Source: Chlamydiia bacterium (GTDB lineage: Bacteria > Chlamydiota > Chlamydiia > Chlamydiales > Simkaniaceae). From it: a stretch of DNA of 5,649 bases. The notes beneath the pieces are model-generated. The model did no database searches. It worked only from the letters and a program-made list of their open reading frames with translations, and was not told the origin of the DNA. The stretch is from assembly GCA_020440405.1 (NCBI GenBank), contig JAGROF010000107.1, positions 1 to 5,649 of the forward strand. The letters run 5' to 3'. This document shows, in pieces, positions 5,627 to 5,649 of this stretch (positions are counted from its first letter, which is position 1; each line of letters starts with the position of its first letter). The position numbers and the translations under genes were made by a program.

Positions 5627-5649
5627 ATGCCCCGTGTGATTGGAATCGA
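5627..5649 (+). CDS. rpsM: Small ribosomal subunit protein S13 (uS13), N-terminal fragment cut by the window end
   Basis: Only seven complete codons are present, reading MPRVIGI, plus two bases (GA) of the eighth. This is the standard S13 N-terminus (MxRIxGI in most bacteria), and rpsM follows secY in chlamydial genomes as I recall. S13 lies in the 30S head, contacts L5 across the subunit interface and touches P-site tRNA. Identity rests on this short match together with position and a good Shine-Dalgarno. The rest of the gene, and presumably rpsK, rpoA and rplQ, lie beyond the window. Confidence 0.85.

Noticed and set aside
1..5649. Mobile elements, CRISPR repeats, tRNA or rRNA genes, defence or toxin systems
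   Set aside because: Nearly every base is accounted for by conserved translation genes, and no repeats, transposase motifs or cloverleaf folds were seen.

Overview
This window is a compact, all-plus-strand segment of the spc-type ribosomal protein operon. Gene order is rpmC, rpsQ, rplN, rplX, rplE, rpsH, rplF, rplR, rpsE, rplO, secY, then the first codons of rpsM. The proteins look chlamydial. L14, L6, L18, S8 and S17 carry segments that I recall from Chlamydia orthologs, for example the S8 ending GGELLCLVW, its STPxGVLEG segment, and the L18 segment TLASxSTLAKE. The sequence differs clearly from what I remember of Chlamydia trachomatis and has moderate GC by eye. My best guess is a Chlamydia-related (environmental, Parachlamydiales-like) bacterium. 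This is inferred from remembered sequences, not from a search.

Layout. Bases 1-135 have no assignable gene. They may include the last codons of rplP, but the frame cannot be decided. The stretch holds small overlapping inverted repeats, a perfect TATAAT hexamer without a clear -35, a possible 16-codon leader ORF, and a strong Shine-Dalgarno for rpmC. Bases 136-4173 hold ten ribosomal protein genes with gaps of 1 to 24 bases and one 4-base overlap (rpsE/rplO). Bases 4180-5553 are secY. A 73-base gap (5554-5626) with a plausible sigma70-type promoter separates secY from rpsM, which runs off the window end.

Function. The genes supply 50S proteins (L29, L14, L24, L5, L6, L18, L15), 30S proteins (S17, S8, S5, S13) and the translocon channel SecY, so ribosome synthesis and membrane protein export are transcribed together. 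Relative to the E. coli order, rpsN (between rplE and rpsH), rpmD (between rpsE and rplO), and rpmJ/infA/adk/map (between secY and rpsM) are absent here. This matches the chlamydial arrangement as I recall it.

I see no mobile element, CRISPR array, tRNA, rRNA, convincing terminator or frameshift. I found no undescribed system. The points worth a second look are regulatory: the leader before rpmC and the secY-rpsM gap.
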